Source of the DNA: JAOBAU01 sp034667465
GTDB lineage: Bacteria; Acidobacteriota; Thermoanaerobaculia; Gp7-AA8
Reading direction: 5' to 3'
Assembly: GCA_034667465.1 (NCBI GenBank)
Contig: JAXDJV010000002.1
Span: 124,001-188,000 of the forward strand
Length of the DNA stretch: 64,000 bases
In this document: piece by piece, positions 17,544-26,323 of the stretch
Layout of the letters: each line of letters begins with the position of its first letter
How positions within the stretch are numbered: position 1 is the stretch's first letter
The notes under the pieces: model-generated
The model's input: the letters and a program-made list of their open reading frames with translations, nothing else
What the model was told of the DNA's origin: nothing
Databases searched by the model: none
Made by a program: the position numbers and the translations under genes

Positions 17544-18751
17544 AGTTCGGCTCCTTTCGTTTCGGGCAGCACCCATACGAGGATCCCACCGACGAAGAAG
17601 AAGAGCGAGTTGATCGCGATCGCGACACCGAGTCCGAGCGTGGCAGCGGATGCGCCGATCGCGAACGGGGCGGCGGCCGACGCCAGTCGTCCGACGTTGT
17701 AGCAGAAGCCCTGCGCGCTGGCGCGAATGCGCGTCGGGAAAAGCTCGGCGAGCATCGCGCCGAAGAGCGAGAAGTATCCGTGGCCGAAGTAGCCGACGAG
17801 CGGCGCCATGAACAGCAGCCGCATCGGCGAGCGTGCGCTCATCGCGAACAGCGGCACGATGCCGGTGGCGGCGAGCATGAAGAGTGTGAACGCAGGACGG
17901 CGACCGATTCGATCGGCGATCCAGCCGAAGCTGATGTAGCCGAGGAACGCGCCGGTCTGCAGCGCGATCAGCCACTCGGCCGACTTCGTCACCGTCATCC
18001 CGGCGCCACCTTTCGCGATCGGCGTGGCGAGAAATGCGGGAAGCCAGGTGATGACTCCCCAGAACGCGATCAGCACGCTGGCAGCGAGCAGCGACGCGAT
18101 GATCGTCCGCCTTGCGTAGCGCGCGCTGAACATCTCGAACCAGTTCGAGCGCTCGTCTTTTTTGCGATCGCGCCAGAGCGGCGGCTCTTCAACGGTGCGG
18201 CGGATGACGAATGCGAATGCGGCCGGCAGCGCGCCGATCATGAACAGCACGCGCCAGCCGAAGCGGCCGAGGACGAGTGCGGAGATTGCGGCGGCCAAGA
18301 GCGCACCGATCGCCCATCCCGACTGCATGATCCCCATCGCTTTCGCGCGATGTTCGGCCGGCCATGTTTCGGCGACGAGCACGGAGCCGCACGACCATTC
18401 GCCGCCCATGCCGAGGCCGACGAGCACGCGCCATGCGACGAGCTGCCAGAGGTTTTGCGACGTCGCGAGACCGGCGGTGGCGAGCGAGTAGATGACGATG
18501 CTGATCGTCATCGCACGCACGCGGCCGATACGATCGGCGAGACTGCCGAACGAGATGCCGCCGATCGCTCCGGCGATCAACGCGACCGACGTCAGCGCGC
18601 CCATCGTTCCGCTGGAAAGGCCGAACTCTTTCTGGATCGGAATGATCGCGAAGGTGAAGAGAAGAAAGTCCATCGCGTCGAGCATCCAGCCGAGCTGGGC
18701 GGCGAAGAGCGCGCGCCACGCCCGGCGATCGACGGTGGCAAGGGACGACAT
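17540..18751 (-). CDS. MFS transporter, sugar/acid:H+ symporter type
   Basis: A 12-helix major facilitator of about 403 aa. Signatures are LDAMDFLLFTFAIIPI in helix 1, GSLADRIGRVRAMTISI (loop 2-3), GLGMGGEWSCGSVLVAETWP (helix 5, as in aromatic acid or sialic-acid type symporters), and GWIADRIGRRPAFTLFM in the second half. Start at the MSSLAT methionine avoids an unsupported 15-residue extension. Overlaps the pxpA start by four bases, so the two are probably an operon for import and hydrolysis of a small organic acid such as 5-oxoproline. Cargo is inferred. Confidence 0.9.
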   Translation of the reverse strand: MSSLATVDRRAWRALFAAQLGWMLDAMDFLLFTFAIIPIQKEFGLSSGTMGALTSVALIAGAIGGISFGSLADRIGRVRAMTISIVIYSLATAGLATSQNLWQLVAWRVLVGLGMGGEWSCGSVLVAETWPAEHRAKAMGIMQSGWAIGALLAAAISALVLGRFGWRVLFMIGALPAAFAFVIRRTVEEPPLWRDRKKDERSNWFEMFSARYARRTIIASLLAASVLIAFWGVITWLPAFLATPIAKGGAGMTVTKSAEWLIALQTGAFLGYISFGWIADRIGRRPAFTLFMLAATGIVPLFAMSARSPMRLLFMAPLVGYFGHGYFSLFGAMLAELFPTRIRASAQGFCYNVGRLASAAAPFAIGASAATLGLGVAIAINSLFFFVGGILVWVLPETKGAEL

Positions 18752-18786
18752 GCGCGGGTACGTTACAACAGACGGAGAATGACGCG

Positions 18787-19030
18787 ATGACCGCATTCGA
18801 AATCGACTTCAGCGAATGAGCGATCGACGACGTGCGCCAGCGGCTGCGGCGCACGCGCTGGCCCGATGCGATCGACGGCGCGGCGTGGGAGTACGGCATC
18901 GACGTCGACGTGCTGCGGCCGATCGTCGACTACTGGGCGCAGTCGTTCGACTTCGACGCGCAACAGCGGCGATTGAACGCGTTTCATCACTACCGCGCGA
19001 ATGGCATTCACTTCATCCATGAGGCCGACG
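18787..19030 (+). pseudogene. Epoxide hydrolase N-terminal remnant (nonsense codon, 3' truncated)
   Basis: Reading from ATG 18787 and through an in-frame TGA at codon 11 gives an epoxide-hydrolase N-terminal (EHN) domain: DDVRQRLRRTRWPDA, WEYGIDVDVLRPIVDYWAQSFDF, LNAFHHYRANGIHFIHE. Homology ends about 19030 just where the HFIH-motif would lead into the alpha/beta hydrolase core, and only 17 bases remain before the stop of holA on the other strand. So about 300 C-terminal residues are gone. The TGA is not at a catalytic site, so Sec is not a sensible reading. Confidence 0.8.
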
Positions 19031-19047
19031 ACGTGCGGCGATTCTTC

Positions 19048-20427
19048 TTACGCGCGGACGCGCTGCAGCAGGAACGTCTCCAGCGCGATGTCGGCCGGCA
19101 TTCCGCCTGACTTTCGTTTGATCTCCATGTCCGCCAGCGCGGCGAGCGCCGCGAAGAGATCGGCTTCGCTCTGCGTTCTTGCCGCTTCCCATTTCTTGTG
19201 CAGTGGAAACGGGTGCGGGCGCTGGCGTACGAGACCGTTCGCTTTGAGGTAATCGCCGAGGCGGTCGGCGATGGTGTCCTTGAAACGGTTGTATTGCATC
19301 GAACGCTTCAGATCGAGCTCGTGCATCCTCGCGAACGCCACGATGCCGATCATCTGGCGCACTTCATCGGCCAGCGGAAAGATGAAGCGACCGTACTGCA
19401 TGTCGAGCGGCATCTTCGGATCTTCGCGGCGCGCCTGCGCGATGAGGTCGCGCAACTTGGCGATCGCTTCGAGCACTTTTCCTTCGGTGAAGAGCGAGCC
19501 GAATTCGTAGCGCGCGCCGCCTTCGACCGTTGCCACTTCCGCATCGATCATCTGCGGCGTGACGCGGCCGCCGTTGCCGGCCAGGGTGATGAGCCGTTCG
19601 GCTTCGGAGAGGATTCCGCGCAGCTCCGGAACGTCTTTCGAGAACTTGTCGGCGAGGATGCGCTCGATGCCGAGTCGTTGCCGCAATCTCGCCAGCGCGC
19701 TCTGCTCGAACTTCACTCCGGCCTCGGCTGCGAGGTCGTTGATCGACCGATCGAGCACCGCCGAAAAATCTTCGCGGCGCATGTCGCAGACGATGACGGC
19801 ACCATGCCTGTCGATCAGCTCGACGGTCGCCGACTCTTTCGGAATGTCGCCGGTGCGCAGCACGAGAATCGTTCCCTTCGCGCCGCCGCGTGCGATCGCT
19901 TCCATCAGCAGCGCCGCGTCGTCTTCGCCACGCGTCGCCTTCTTCCCGGTGGTGCGGCAGAACGCCAGCATGTCGATGAGGATGGCGTCGAGTGAAACAC
20001 CGAGCGAATCGGAGATGGCGCGATCGGTCATCTCGAGATCGACGCCTGCGAGGCCGAGGACGTGGAGGAGTTTCGCGGCGGAGGTGGCGCGCTTGCGATC
20101 GGTCTTCGCCGACTTCCAGTCGCTCGTCGCTTTGTCGTAAAGCGACGCCAGTTCTTTCGCGGAAACGAACGCGTTCACTTCGGGAATGACGAGCATGCGC
20201 GCGCCGCCGAAGAGCGACATCGTGCGATAGGAATCGAGGATGGCGGCGAGCTCGGTGCCGGGCTCGAAGGACTCGACGGCGATGCCCGGTTGCTGCGCGG
20301 CGATGGCGTCGCGCAGCTGATGGAAGGCTTGTTCCGCGAGGTATTCAGAGGAGCCGCCGATGAGAAGTACGGCCGGCGGCTTCCCCTGAGAGATTTTGTC
20401 GAGGACGGCTTCTAATTTTCTGGGCAA
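19048..20427 (-). CDS. holA: DNA polymerase III subunit delta
   Basis: A roughly 460-aa clamp-loader subunit. It has the delta N-terminal layout (PPAVLLIGGSSEYLAEQAFHQLRDAI, then DSYRTMSLFGGARMLVIPEV) and C-terminal helical collar region (EAIAKLRDLIAQARREDPKMPLDMQYGRFIFPLADEVRQM). It is longer than typical delta (about 340 aa) owing to an insertion around residues 95-160. The start is uncertain: TTG at 20427 lies just past the dksA-like stop, while a TTG at 20475 would overlap that gene by 37 bases. Confidence 0.82.
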   Translation of the reverse strand: MPRKLEAVLDKISQGKPPAVLLIGGSSEYLAEQAFHQLRDAIAAQQPGIAVESFEPGTELAAILDSYRTMSLFGGARMLVIPEVNAFVSAKELASLYDKATSDWKSAKTDRKRATSAAKLLHVLGLAGVDLEMTDRAISDSLGVSLDAILIDMLAFCRTTGKKATRGEDDAALLMEAIARGGAKGTILVLRTGDIPKESATVELIDRHGAVIVCDMRREDFSAVLDRSINDLAAEAGVKFEQSALARLRQRLGIERILADKFSKDVPELRGILSEAERLITLAGNGGRVTPQMIDAEVATVEGGARYEFGSLFTEGKVLEAIAKLRDLIAQARREDPKMPLDMQYGRFIFPLADEVRQMIGIVAFARMHELDLKRSMQYNRFKDTIADRLGDYLKANGLVRQRPHPFPLHKKWEAARTQSEADLFAALAALADMEIKRKSGGMPADIALETFLLQRVRA

Positions 20428-20438
20428 ATAGCTACTGC

Positions 20439-20813
20439 TTACTGCAGCATTCCCTTTTCCTGCAGCTCCTGGCAATCGATGCAGAACGGCGTCCAGGGAA
20501 CTGCCTGAAGGCGCTTCTCGCCGATCACGGTGCCGCAGTTCGTGCAGGTGCCGTAGGTCTCGTCCTTGACGCGGACGAACGCTTCGTCGATCAGCATGAG
20601 CAGCTGGCGCTCGCCGTCGGAGAGGGAGAAGTTCAGCTCTTTGGAGTACGCGCTGGCGGCCTTGTCGGCGAGATCCTGAATGCCGTCGTCAGGCTGCTGG
20701 TTGCCGGCTTCTTTATCGCGAGCGTACGAATCGAGGAGCTCGGTCTGCTTCTTTCGGAGCGCTTCGACGAACGGCTCGAAGGGGTTCGTTTTGACTTTGG
20801 CTGCTTTGACCAT
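20439..20813 (-). CDS. TraR/DksA-family zinc-finger protein
   Basis: A 124-aa protein with a coiled-coil N-terminal half (FVEALRKKQTELLDSYARDKEAGN) and a C-terminal four-cysteine zinc finger (CTNC ... CIDCQEL). DksA-type proteins bind the secondary channel of RNA polymerase and work with ppGpp. The coiled-coil tip has DDGIQDLADKA, similar to the acidic tip of DksA-like proteins. Followed at once by holA and preceded by rlmH, all on the minus strand. Confidence 0.88.
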   Translation of the reverse strand: MVKAAKVKTNPFEPFVEALRKKQTELLDSYARDKEAGNQQPDDGIQDLADKAASAYSKELNFSLSDGERQLLMLIDEAFVRVKDETYGTCTNCGTVIGEKRLQAVPWTPFCIDCQELQEKGMLQ

Positions 20814-20831
20814 GTTGGAAGCCTGCTCTCC

Positions 20832-21302
20832 TTACTTGTGGTATGGAATGTTGCGCATCAACGTGCAGGCTCGATAGATCTGTTCCAGGAGGACGACCCG
20901 TGCGATCTGATGCGGGAGAGTCATTGCAGAAAGAGCCAGCAATGTATCGGCGCGCTGTTTGATCGTATCGGCGAGTCCGACGTCGCCCCCCATCACGAAC
21001 GAGACGCCGTGAGGCTGTTCGATCGTCATCCTCTCGAGCCACTTCGAAAACTTCAAAGAGTCCATTTGGCGCCCCCGCTCATCGAGCACCGTAACGTGCC
21101 CCTGGGCGGGTAGCGCGGCCATGAGGCGCGCCGATTCGGCGCGCATGATAGCCACATCGCTTTCGCTTTGTCTACCGCGTTCCGCGGCGATCTCCGTGAC
21201 CTCGATCGGAAAGAAATGTCTGATCCGATTGACGTAACGATCGATCGCAGCCGCGAACTCGGAGTCCGCATTGGAACGGACCCACAGAACCCGAAATTTC
21301 AT
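20832..21302 (-). CDS. rlmH: 23S rRNA pseudouridine(1915) N3-methyltransferase RlmH
   Basis: A 156-aa SPOUT methyltransferase. Hallmarks are the trefoil-knot region VTVLDERGRQMDSLKFSKWLER, the SAM-binding VSFVMGGDVGLAD loop and the C-terminal LSAMTLPHQIARVVLLEQIYRACTLMRNIPYHK, with the invariant HQ-R-LLEQ-YRA and final YHK. It uses SAM to methylate Psi1915 in helix 69. Start at the MKFRVLWV methionine matches the family length. The gene is divergent from the beta-propeller gene at 21351, with a 48-bp shared upstream region. Confidence 0.96.
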   Translation of the reverse strand: MKFRVLWVRSNADSEFAAAIDRYVNRIRHFFPIEVTEIAAERGRQSESDVAIMRAESARLMAALPAQGHVTVLDERGRQMDSLKFSKWLERMTIEQPHGVSFVMGGDVGLADTIKQRADTLLALSAMTLPHQIARVVLLEQIYRACTLMRNIPYHK

Positions 21303-21350
21303 TGTGCCGCCCGCGGGGACGGCATGCGATTCGCGTCCGTATGACTGTCC

Positions 21351-22988
21351 ATGACCAGCGCTCTTCTCCTCATGGCGTTTCTCTCCTGGCCGCAGCTCGG
21401 ACACGACGCCACGCACAGCGGCACAACCTCATCTGCCGCGCAGCCGATTGCCGCGATTCTCGCTGACTTCACGTACGACCCGTTCACCGAACGCGAGCGC
21501 AATGATGAAGGCGATCTGCAAAATCATTACGCCGTTCCGCTCGTCGATGGAAACGAGATCTTCATGGCGACGAAGAGCGGAACGTTCCTCGATGCGGCTC
21601 GATGGGAATCGCAAACGTGGGGCGTGACGAAGCTCGAGCTGACAGGCGGCGCCGCGCAAACGCGCTGGATGACGACGACTGACTGGAAACCGGTACCGGG
21701 CAACGCGACCGAGGCAGCCGGTCCGCAACTCGAGCCGCTCTTTCAGCCGGTGCTCACGGGCGACTTCCTCTACATGCCGGGCGCCGGCGGAAGCGTGCTG
21801 CAGATTCGTCGCACCGACGGCGTCGTGGTGCAGCAGATCAATCCGTTCGGCGCGACCATCGACGCGACGATCTTCGTCAGCGGACCGCTCGTCGCCGACG
21901 CCGACGGCAGCATTCTCTACAACGCGCTGCAACTCGATCCGCGATTACCGTGGAGCAGGGACACGCAAGGCGCGTGGCTCGTGCGCATCGCTCCCGACGG
22001 CACGTCGACGAAGGCGAGCTATCAGTCGATCGTGCTCAACGCTCCGCGCGCAACCGACGGCTGCGTCGCGACGTTCACCAACGCGGAGTTGCCGTGGCCG
22101 CCGGCACGCGATGCGATCCCGCAGCTCGTTCGATGCGGACCGCAGCGGCCGGGCGTCAACGTCGCGCCGGCGATCGCACCGGATGGAACGATCTACACGG
22201 TGAGCCGCGCGCATCTCAACAGCCGCTGGTCGTACGTCGTCGCGCTGAATCACGATCTGTCGCCGAAGTGGACCGCGTCATTGCGCGATCGATTCAACGA
22301 CGGCTGCAATGTGCTGCTGCCGCCGAACGGAACACCGGGCGGCTGTCGCGAAGGGGCGATCACCGGCGTCGATCCATCCGACAACACGCGCGGTGCAGGC
22401 CGCGTGATCGACGACTCGTCATCGTCGCCGGTCGTCGCTCCCGACGGTTCCGTGATCTACGGCGCGTTCACCCGCTACAACTACGATCAGGGTCACCTCA
22501 CGCACTTCAGCGCGACCGGCTCCTTCCTCGGCAGCTATTACTTCGGCTGGGACATCACGCCCGCGATTCGCGCGCACGATGGAACGTATTCGATCGTGAC
22601 GAAAGAGAATCTCTACGACGAGCGCGGTTCCTATTGCGACAACCCGGCTTACTGCACGCTTCGCGAGGAGGAAGACGAGGGCTACTTCCTCACGCAGCTC
22701 GACGCGTCGCTGCATCCGGAGTGGAAGTTCCTGAATGAGCTCGAGTGGTGCGTGAGCGCGCCGGCCATCGATCGTGACGGTGTCGTGCTCGCGAACAGCG
22801 AGGATGGTTTTCTCTACTCGCTGAATCCGAACGGCACGCTGCGCGCGAAACTGTTCATGCAGCCGAACGGCGGCGGCGCATACACGCCGCTGGCGATCGA
22901 CGGCGACGGCCGCGTCTACGCGCAGAACGGCGGACATCTGTTTGTGGTGGGTGGTGGCGGGCGGCGACGAACGGTGTCGCGGCCTTAA
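21351..22988 (+). CDS. Secreted PQQ-like beta-propeller protein, function unknown
   Basis: A 545-aa protein with an N-terminal hydrophobic leader (MTSALLLMAFLSWPQ) and repeated propeller blades of the form GNEIFMATKSG, APDGTIYTVSR, APDGSVIYGAF, DRDGVVLANSEDGFLYSLNPNG and DGDGRVYAQNGGHLF. The opening WPQLGHDATHSG resembles the first blade of PQQ-like/BamB-type repeat proteins (WPqxxxdxxxtG). No PQQ ligand set or active site is recognised. Probably a periplasmic or outer-surface binding protein. Its stop overlaps that of the convergent sigma-54 activator. Confidence 0.8.
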   Translation: MTSALLLMAFLSWPQLGHDATHSGTTSSAAQPIAAILADFTYDPFTERERNDEGDLQNHYAVPLVDGNEIFMATKSGTFLDAARWESQTWGVTKLELTGGAAQTRWMTTTDWKPVPGNATEAAGPQLEPLFQPVLTGDFLYMPGAGGSVLQIRRTDGVVVQQINPFGATIDATIFVSGPLVADADGSILYNALQLDPRLPWSRDTQGAWLVRIAPDGTSTKASYQSIVLNAPRATDGCVATFTNAELPWPPARDAIPQLVRCGPQRPGVNVAPAIAPDGTIYTVSRAHLNSRWSYVVALNHDLSPKWTASLRDRFNDGCNVLLPPNGTPGGCREGAITGVDPSDNTRGAGRVIDDSSSSPVVAPDGSVIYGAFTRYNYDQGHLTHFSATGSFLGSYYFGWDITPAIRAHDGTYSIVTKENLYDERGSYCDNPAYCTLREEEDEGYFLTQLDASLHPEWKFLNELEWCVSAPAIDRDGVVLANSEDGFLYSLNPNGTLRAKLFMQPNGGGAYTPLAIDGDGRVYAQNGGHLFVVGGGGRRRTVSRP

Positions 22989-23899
22989 TCGATCCCGTAC
23001 TTCTTCCGCTTTTCCAGCAGCGTCTTGCGGTTGATGCCGAGGATCTCGGCGGCGCGCGAGTAGTTGCCGTCCGTTTCGTCGAGGATTCGCCGGATGTAGC
23101 GCGACTCGAGCTCATCGAGCGTCCATCGCGCACGCGCGGCGGTGTCGACGACGTCGCCATCGAGCGGCGGGAGCGAGGCGGCGGTGATGACGTCGCTCTC
23201 TTCCATCAGCACGGCGCGGTCGATGGCGTTGCGCAACTCGCGAACATTGCCCGGCCATGGATACGTCGTCAGCATTCGCATCGACTCTTCGTCGAACCCT
23301 CGCTTCCGTTTCGCGAGGAATGACGTCGCCAGTCGCGGGATGTCTTCGACCCGTCCGCGCAGCGGCGGCACGTTGAGCGTTACGACGTTGACGCGATAGA
23401 GCAGATCGCGGCGCAGTTCCGACAGTTCGCGCGCCGATGACGAGATGACGCGCGCGTCGAGCGCGATCGTCTGATTGCCGCCGAGTCGCGTGAAGCTCCG
23501 CTCTTCGAGTGCGCGCAGCAGCTTCGCCTGGAGCGGCGGCGTGAGCGCGGCCACTTCATCGAAGTAGAGCGTGCCGCCCTGCGCGAGCTCGAGCTTGCCG
23601 AGCTTGCGCGACTGCGCATCGGTGAACGCGCCCTTTTCATAGCCGAACAACTCGCTCTCGAAAAGGTCGGGCGGGATGCTCGCGCAATCGATGCGAACGA
23701 GCGGCGCGGCGCGGCGTGGGCCGCAGGCGTGAATCGCTTCGACGAGATGATCTTTGCCGCTGCCCGATTCGCCGAGGATCAGGATGCTGACGTCGTGGTC
23801 GAGAACTTTCTCGATCGTGGCGACGAGCGCGCGCATCGAGGGATTCCTCGTGCGAACGAAGTCGCCGAGGATCGGATCACGACGTCTTCTTGAAGGCAT
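22985..23899 (-). CDS. Sigma-54-dependent transcriptional activator lacking a sensor domain
   Basis: A 304-aa AAA+ activator. Walker A is GESGSGKDHLVE, the sigma-54 contact loop reads GAFTDA (instead of GAFTGA) in ELFGYEKGAFTDAQ, Walker B region is GGTLYFDEVAAL, and an arginine-finger region and FIS-type HTH (NYSRAAEILGINRKTLLEKRKKYGID) complete it. There is no receiver, PAS or GAF domain, so activity may be set by level or by a partner protein. The ATG overlaps rsfS by 23 bp. Confidence 0.92.
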   Translation of the reverse strand: MPSRRRRDPILGDFVRTRNPSMRALVATIEKVLDHDVSILILGESGSGKDHLVEAIHACGPRRAAPLVRIDCASIPPDLFESELFGYEKGAFTDAQSRKLGKLELAQGGTLYFDEVAALTPPLQAKLLRALEERSFTRLGGNQTIALDARVISSSARELSELRRDLLYRVNVVTLNVPPLRGRVEDIPRLATSFLAKRKRGFDEESMRMLTTYPWPGNVRELRNAIDRAVLMEESDVITAASLPPLDGDVVDTAARARWTLDELESRYIRRILDETDGNYSRAAEILGINRKTLLEKRKKYGID

Positions 23900-24275
23900 T
23901 CCGCCGGACTTCCGGCTCGTCGCTGAACTCCGCGGTCACGTTCGGCGCATCGCCCCACAACCGCTCCAGTCCATAAAACCGGCGGCAATCCTCGGTGAAG
24001 ACATGGCAGATGAAGTCGCCGAAGTCGAGAAGGATCCAGCGGCCGGGCGTCGTTCCCTCGACCAGCAACGGCTTCGCGTGCGCGTCTTCGCGCACTTTGT
24101 CGACGATGTTGTCGGCGATCGACTGCGCCTGCCGCTCCGAGGTGGCGGAGCACATGATGAAGTAGTCGGCGATGGATGTGAGCTTGCCGACGGCGAGAAC
24201 GTCGAGGTCGAATGCTTTCTTGTCGAGTGCCGCGCCAACCGCGACACGCACACGCTCCTGAATCAGATCGGTCAC
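23877..24275 (-). CDS. rsfS: Ribosomal silencing factor RsfS
   Basis: A 132-aa RsfS/Iojap protein: ALDKKAFDLDVLAVGKLTSIADYFIMCSATSERQAQSIAD, then VEGTTPGRWILLDFGDFICHVFTEDCRRFYGLERLWGDAP. It binds uL14 and blocks subunit joining in starvation. GTG 24275 overlaps the nadD stop (GTGA). The nadD-rsfS order is common in bacteria. Confidence 0.95.
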   Translation of the reverse strand: MTDLIQERVRVAVGAALDKKAFDLDVLAVGKLTSIADYFIMCSATSERQAQSIADNIVDKVREDAHAKPLLVEGTTPGRWILLDFGDFICHVFTEDCRRFYGLERLWGDAPNVTAEFSDEPEVRRNAFKKTS

Positions 24276-24895
24276 GCGTGAGGCTCCTGGTAAAGACGGT
24301 AGTGGTGAATGTAGCGCGAGACGAGTGGATCGACCAAACCGTCGATCGGCTCGCCTTCGCGAAGTCTGCGCCGAATCTCCGTAGCGGAGATCGGCACGGT
24401 GTCGTTTGATGCGTAGACAATGTTCCCATAGCGCGCGCGATCGAGAGGCATGGCGCAGGTGGCGAGGCCTTCGGCTTCTTCGCCCGGCGTCGAATCGGTT
24501 CTGGATAGAACGACGAAGTTTGCGAGCTCGAAGATCCTGTCGATGCTCTTCCACTTTCCGAGATCGGCGACGTTGTCATCGCCGATGATCCAGTCGAGCG
24601 TGGCGTCGGGATATTGGCGGCGCAGCACTTCGAGCGTATCGACGCTGTACGAAATCTCGCCGCGCTCGAGCTCCATCGGCGATACGAACACATCATCGTG
24701 CTCGCGCGTCGCGAGTGTTGCCATCGCAAAACGGTGATAACCGGACGCCGCGCCGCCGGCGGCTTTGAACGGCTGACGATACGCCGGGATGTAGAGGATT
24801 CGATCCCAGCGCATTTGCTCGCGCACTGCGAGGACCGGGTCGAGATGGCCGCGATGAAACGGATCGAAAGTACCGCCGCAGATGCCGATGTTCAT
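24272..24895 (-). CDS. nadD: Nicotinate-nucleotide adenylyltransferase
   Basis: A 207-aa nucleotidyltransferase. It opens GICGGTFDPFHRGHLD (the G-G-x-F-x-P-x-H-x-G-H nucleotide-binding motif), with WIIGDDNVADLGKWKSIDRI in the middle and SATEIRRRLREGEPIDGLV (ISSTxIR-type motif) near the end. It converts NaMN and ATP to deamido-NAD in NAD synthesis. Overlaps obg by four bases (ATGA) and rsfS by four. Confidence 0.96.
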   Translation of the reverse strand: MNIGICGGTFDPFHRGHLDPVLAVREQMRWDRILYIPAYRQPFKAAGGAASGYHRFAMATLATREHDDVFVSPMELERGEISYSVDTLEVLRRQYPDATLDWIIGDDNVADLGKWKSIDRIFELANFVVLSRTDSTPGEEAEGLATCAMPLDRARYGNIVYASNDTVPISATEIRRRLREGEPIDGLVDPLVSRYIHHYRLYQEPHA

Positions 24896-25929
24896 CCGTC
24901 GTACGAAGCGGCGGCCTGAGCATCGGCCGCTCTCTTCGCCTGATCTTCTCTCACGAAACGGGCGAGCTTGCGAATGAGGTCGCGAACGCCGTCGCCGACG
25001 ACCGCCGAGATGGCGTGGTAGTCGTAGCCGTTCTTCTCCGCGTATGCGCGCAACTTGTCCGAGTTGCCGGGCACTTCCGAATCGAGCTTCGAGCCGCAGA
25101 TGATGCGCGGCTTCTTCGCGAGCAGTTCGGAATGCAACTCCAGCTCATGCGCGATCGTCGCCGCATCTTCATCCGGCGTTTCGTTCGCCGAAAGATCGAC
25201 GAGATGAACGAGCACCGAGCAGCGCTCGACATGGCGAAGGAACTGATCGCCGAGGCCGTGGCCTTCGTGCGCACCTTCGATGAGTCCGGGGATGTCGGCG
25301 ACGACGAACGTCTCGCCGTTGTCGGCGCTGACGACGCCGAGATTCGGGACGAGCGTGGTGAACGGATAGTCGGCGATCTTCGGCTTCGCGGCGCTGATGA
25401 CGGAGATGAGCGTCGACTTGCCGGCGTTCGGAAGACCGACGAGACCGACGTCGGCGATCAGCTTCAGTTCGACGAACAGCTCGCGCTCTTCACCGACGCC
25501 GCCGTCCTGCGCGAAGCGCGGCGCCTGGCGCGTGGCGGTGGCGAAATGCTGATTGCCCCATCCGCCGCGTCCGCCTTTGGCGACCATCACGCGCTCGCCG
25601 TCGAACGTGAGATCGGCCACGATCTCCTCTGTCGCTTTATCGCGAATGACGGAACCGACCGGCAACTCGATGGTGACGTCGGCGCCATCGTGGCCGGAGC
25701 AGTTCGAGCCCATGCCGTGCTGGCCGCGGACGCCTTTCCACTCGCGCTGAAACTGCAGGTGGTAGAGCGTGTTCAGTCGCTGTGATGCGACGATCCAGAC
25801 CGAGCCGCCCGCGCCGCCGTCGCCGCCGGAAGGACCGCCTTTCGGAACGAACTTTTCGCGACGGAACGCGACGCACCCGTGGCCGCCGTCGCCGGCTTTC
25901 ACTTTGATGCTTGCGTGGTCGATGAACAT
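24892..25929 (-). CDS. obg: GTPase Obg/CgtA
   Basis: A 345-aa ribosome-associated GTPase. The Gly-rich OBG fold is obvious (GPSGGDGGAGGSVW, KGGRGGWGNQHFATATRQAPRFAQDG), followed by G1 GLPNAGKSTL, G3 DIPGLIEGAHEGHGLGDQFLRH and a divergent G4 region (CGSKLD) in the GTPase domain. No long C-terminal OCT domain is present. It clusters with rpmA and rplU upstream and nadD/rsfS downstream, a conserved order. Confidence 0.97.
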   Translation of the reverse strand: MFIDHASIKVKAGDGGHGCVAFRREKFVPKGGPSGGDGGAGGSVWIVASQRLNTLYHLQFQREWKGVRGQHGMGSNCSGHDGADVTIELPVGSVIRDKATEEIVADLTFDGERVMVAKGGRGGWGNQHFATATRQAPRFAQDGGVGEERELFVELKLIADVGLVGLPNAGKSTLISVISAAKPKIADYPFTTLVPNLGVVSADNGETFVVADIPGLIEGAHEGHGLGDQFLRHVERCSVLVHLVDLSANETPDEDAATIAHELELHSELLAKKPRIICGSKLDSEVPGNSDKLRAYAEKNGYDYHAISAVVGDGVRDLIRKLARFVREDQAKRAADAQAAASYDG

Positions 25930-25980
25930 CGTCGTCTGGAAAGTTGCGAGTGGCGTTCCAACAGAACTGCAGGCAGCAAA

Positions 25981-26006
25981 AACGCCGCTCGACTTCGAGC
26001 GGCGTT
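25981..26006 (-). terminator. Rho-independent terminator after rpmA
   Basis: A perfect 12-bp inverted repeat (AACGCCGCTCGA-CT-TCGAGCGGCGTT) is followed on the minus strand by a run of five T. It lies 24 bp past the rpmA stop and about 50 bp before the obg start, so obg probably also has its own promoter. Confidence 0.85.
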
Positions 26007-26029
26007 CGCGCTACGCGGCTGTTGCCGGC

Positions 26030-26299
26030 TTATTCGGCGGCTGCCGCCACGGGGCTGACGCTGATGAAGCGGCCATGCTGACCCTTGTCGCGGAACTCGA
26101 CGATGCCGTCGATCTTCGCGAACAGCGTGTGGTCGCGGCCGATGCCGACGTTCACACCCGGGTAGAAGCGGGTACCGCGCTGGCGAACGAGAATCGATCC
26201 GCCGGTGACGAACTGGCCGGCGAAACGCTTGACGCCGAGCATTTTCGGCTGCGAATCGCGACCGTTGCGCGACGAGCCCTGTCCTTTTTTATGAGCCAT
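26030..26299 (-). CDS. rpmA: 50S ribosomal protein L27
   Basis: An 89-aa bL27 protein with the invariant MAHKKGQGSSRNGRDSQPK start and GGSILVRQRGTRFYPGVNVG core. There is no Firmicute-type N-terminal leader. Follows rplU by 24 bp, the usual order. Confidence 0.98.
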   Translation of the reverse strand: MAHKKGQGSSRNGRDSQPKMLGVKRFAGQFVTGGSILVRQRGTRFYPGVNVGIGRDHTLFAKIDGIVEFRDKGQHGRFISVSPVAAAAE

Positions 26300-26323
26300 G
26301 GGAAGTTTCTCCTGCCGTCGATC

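Noticed and set aside
18817..18819. In-frame TGA in the epoxide hydrolase remnant as a third Sec codon
   Set aside because: The position is in the non-catalytic N-terminal region, homologues have no Cys there, and the gene is truncated. It is better read as a nonsense mutation.
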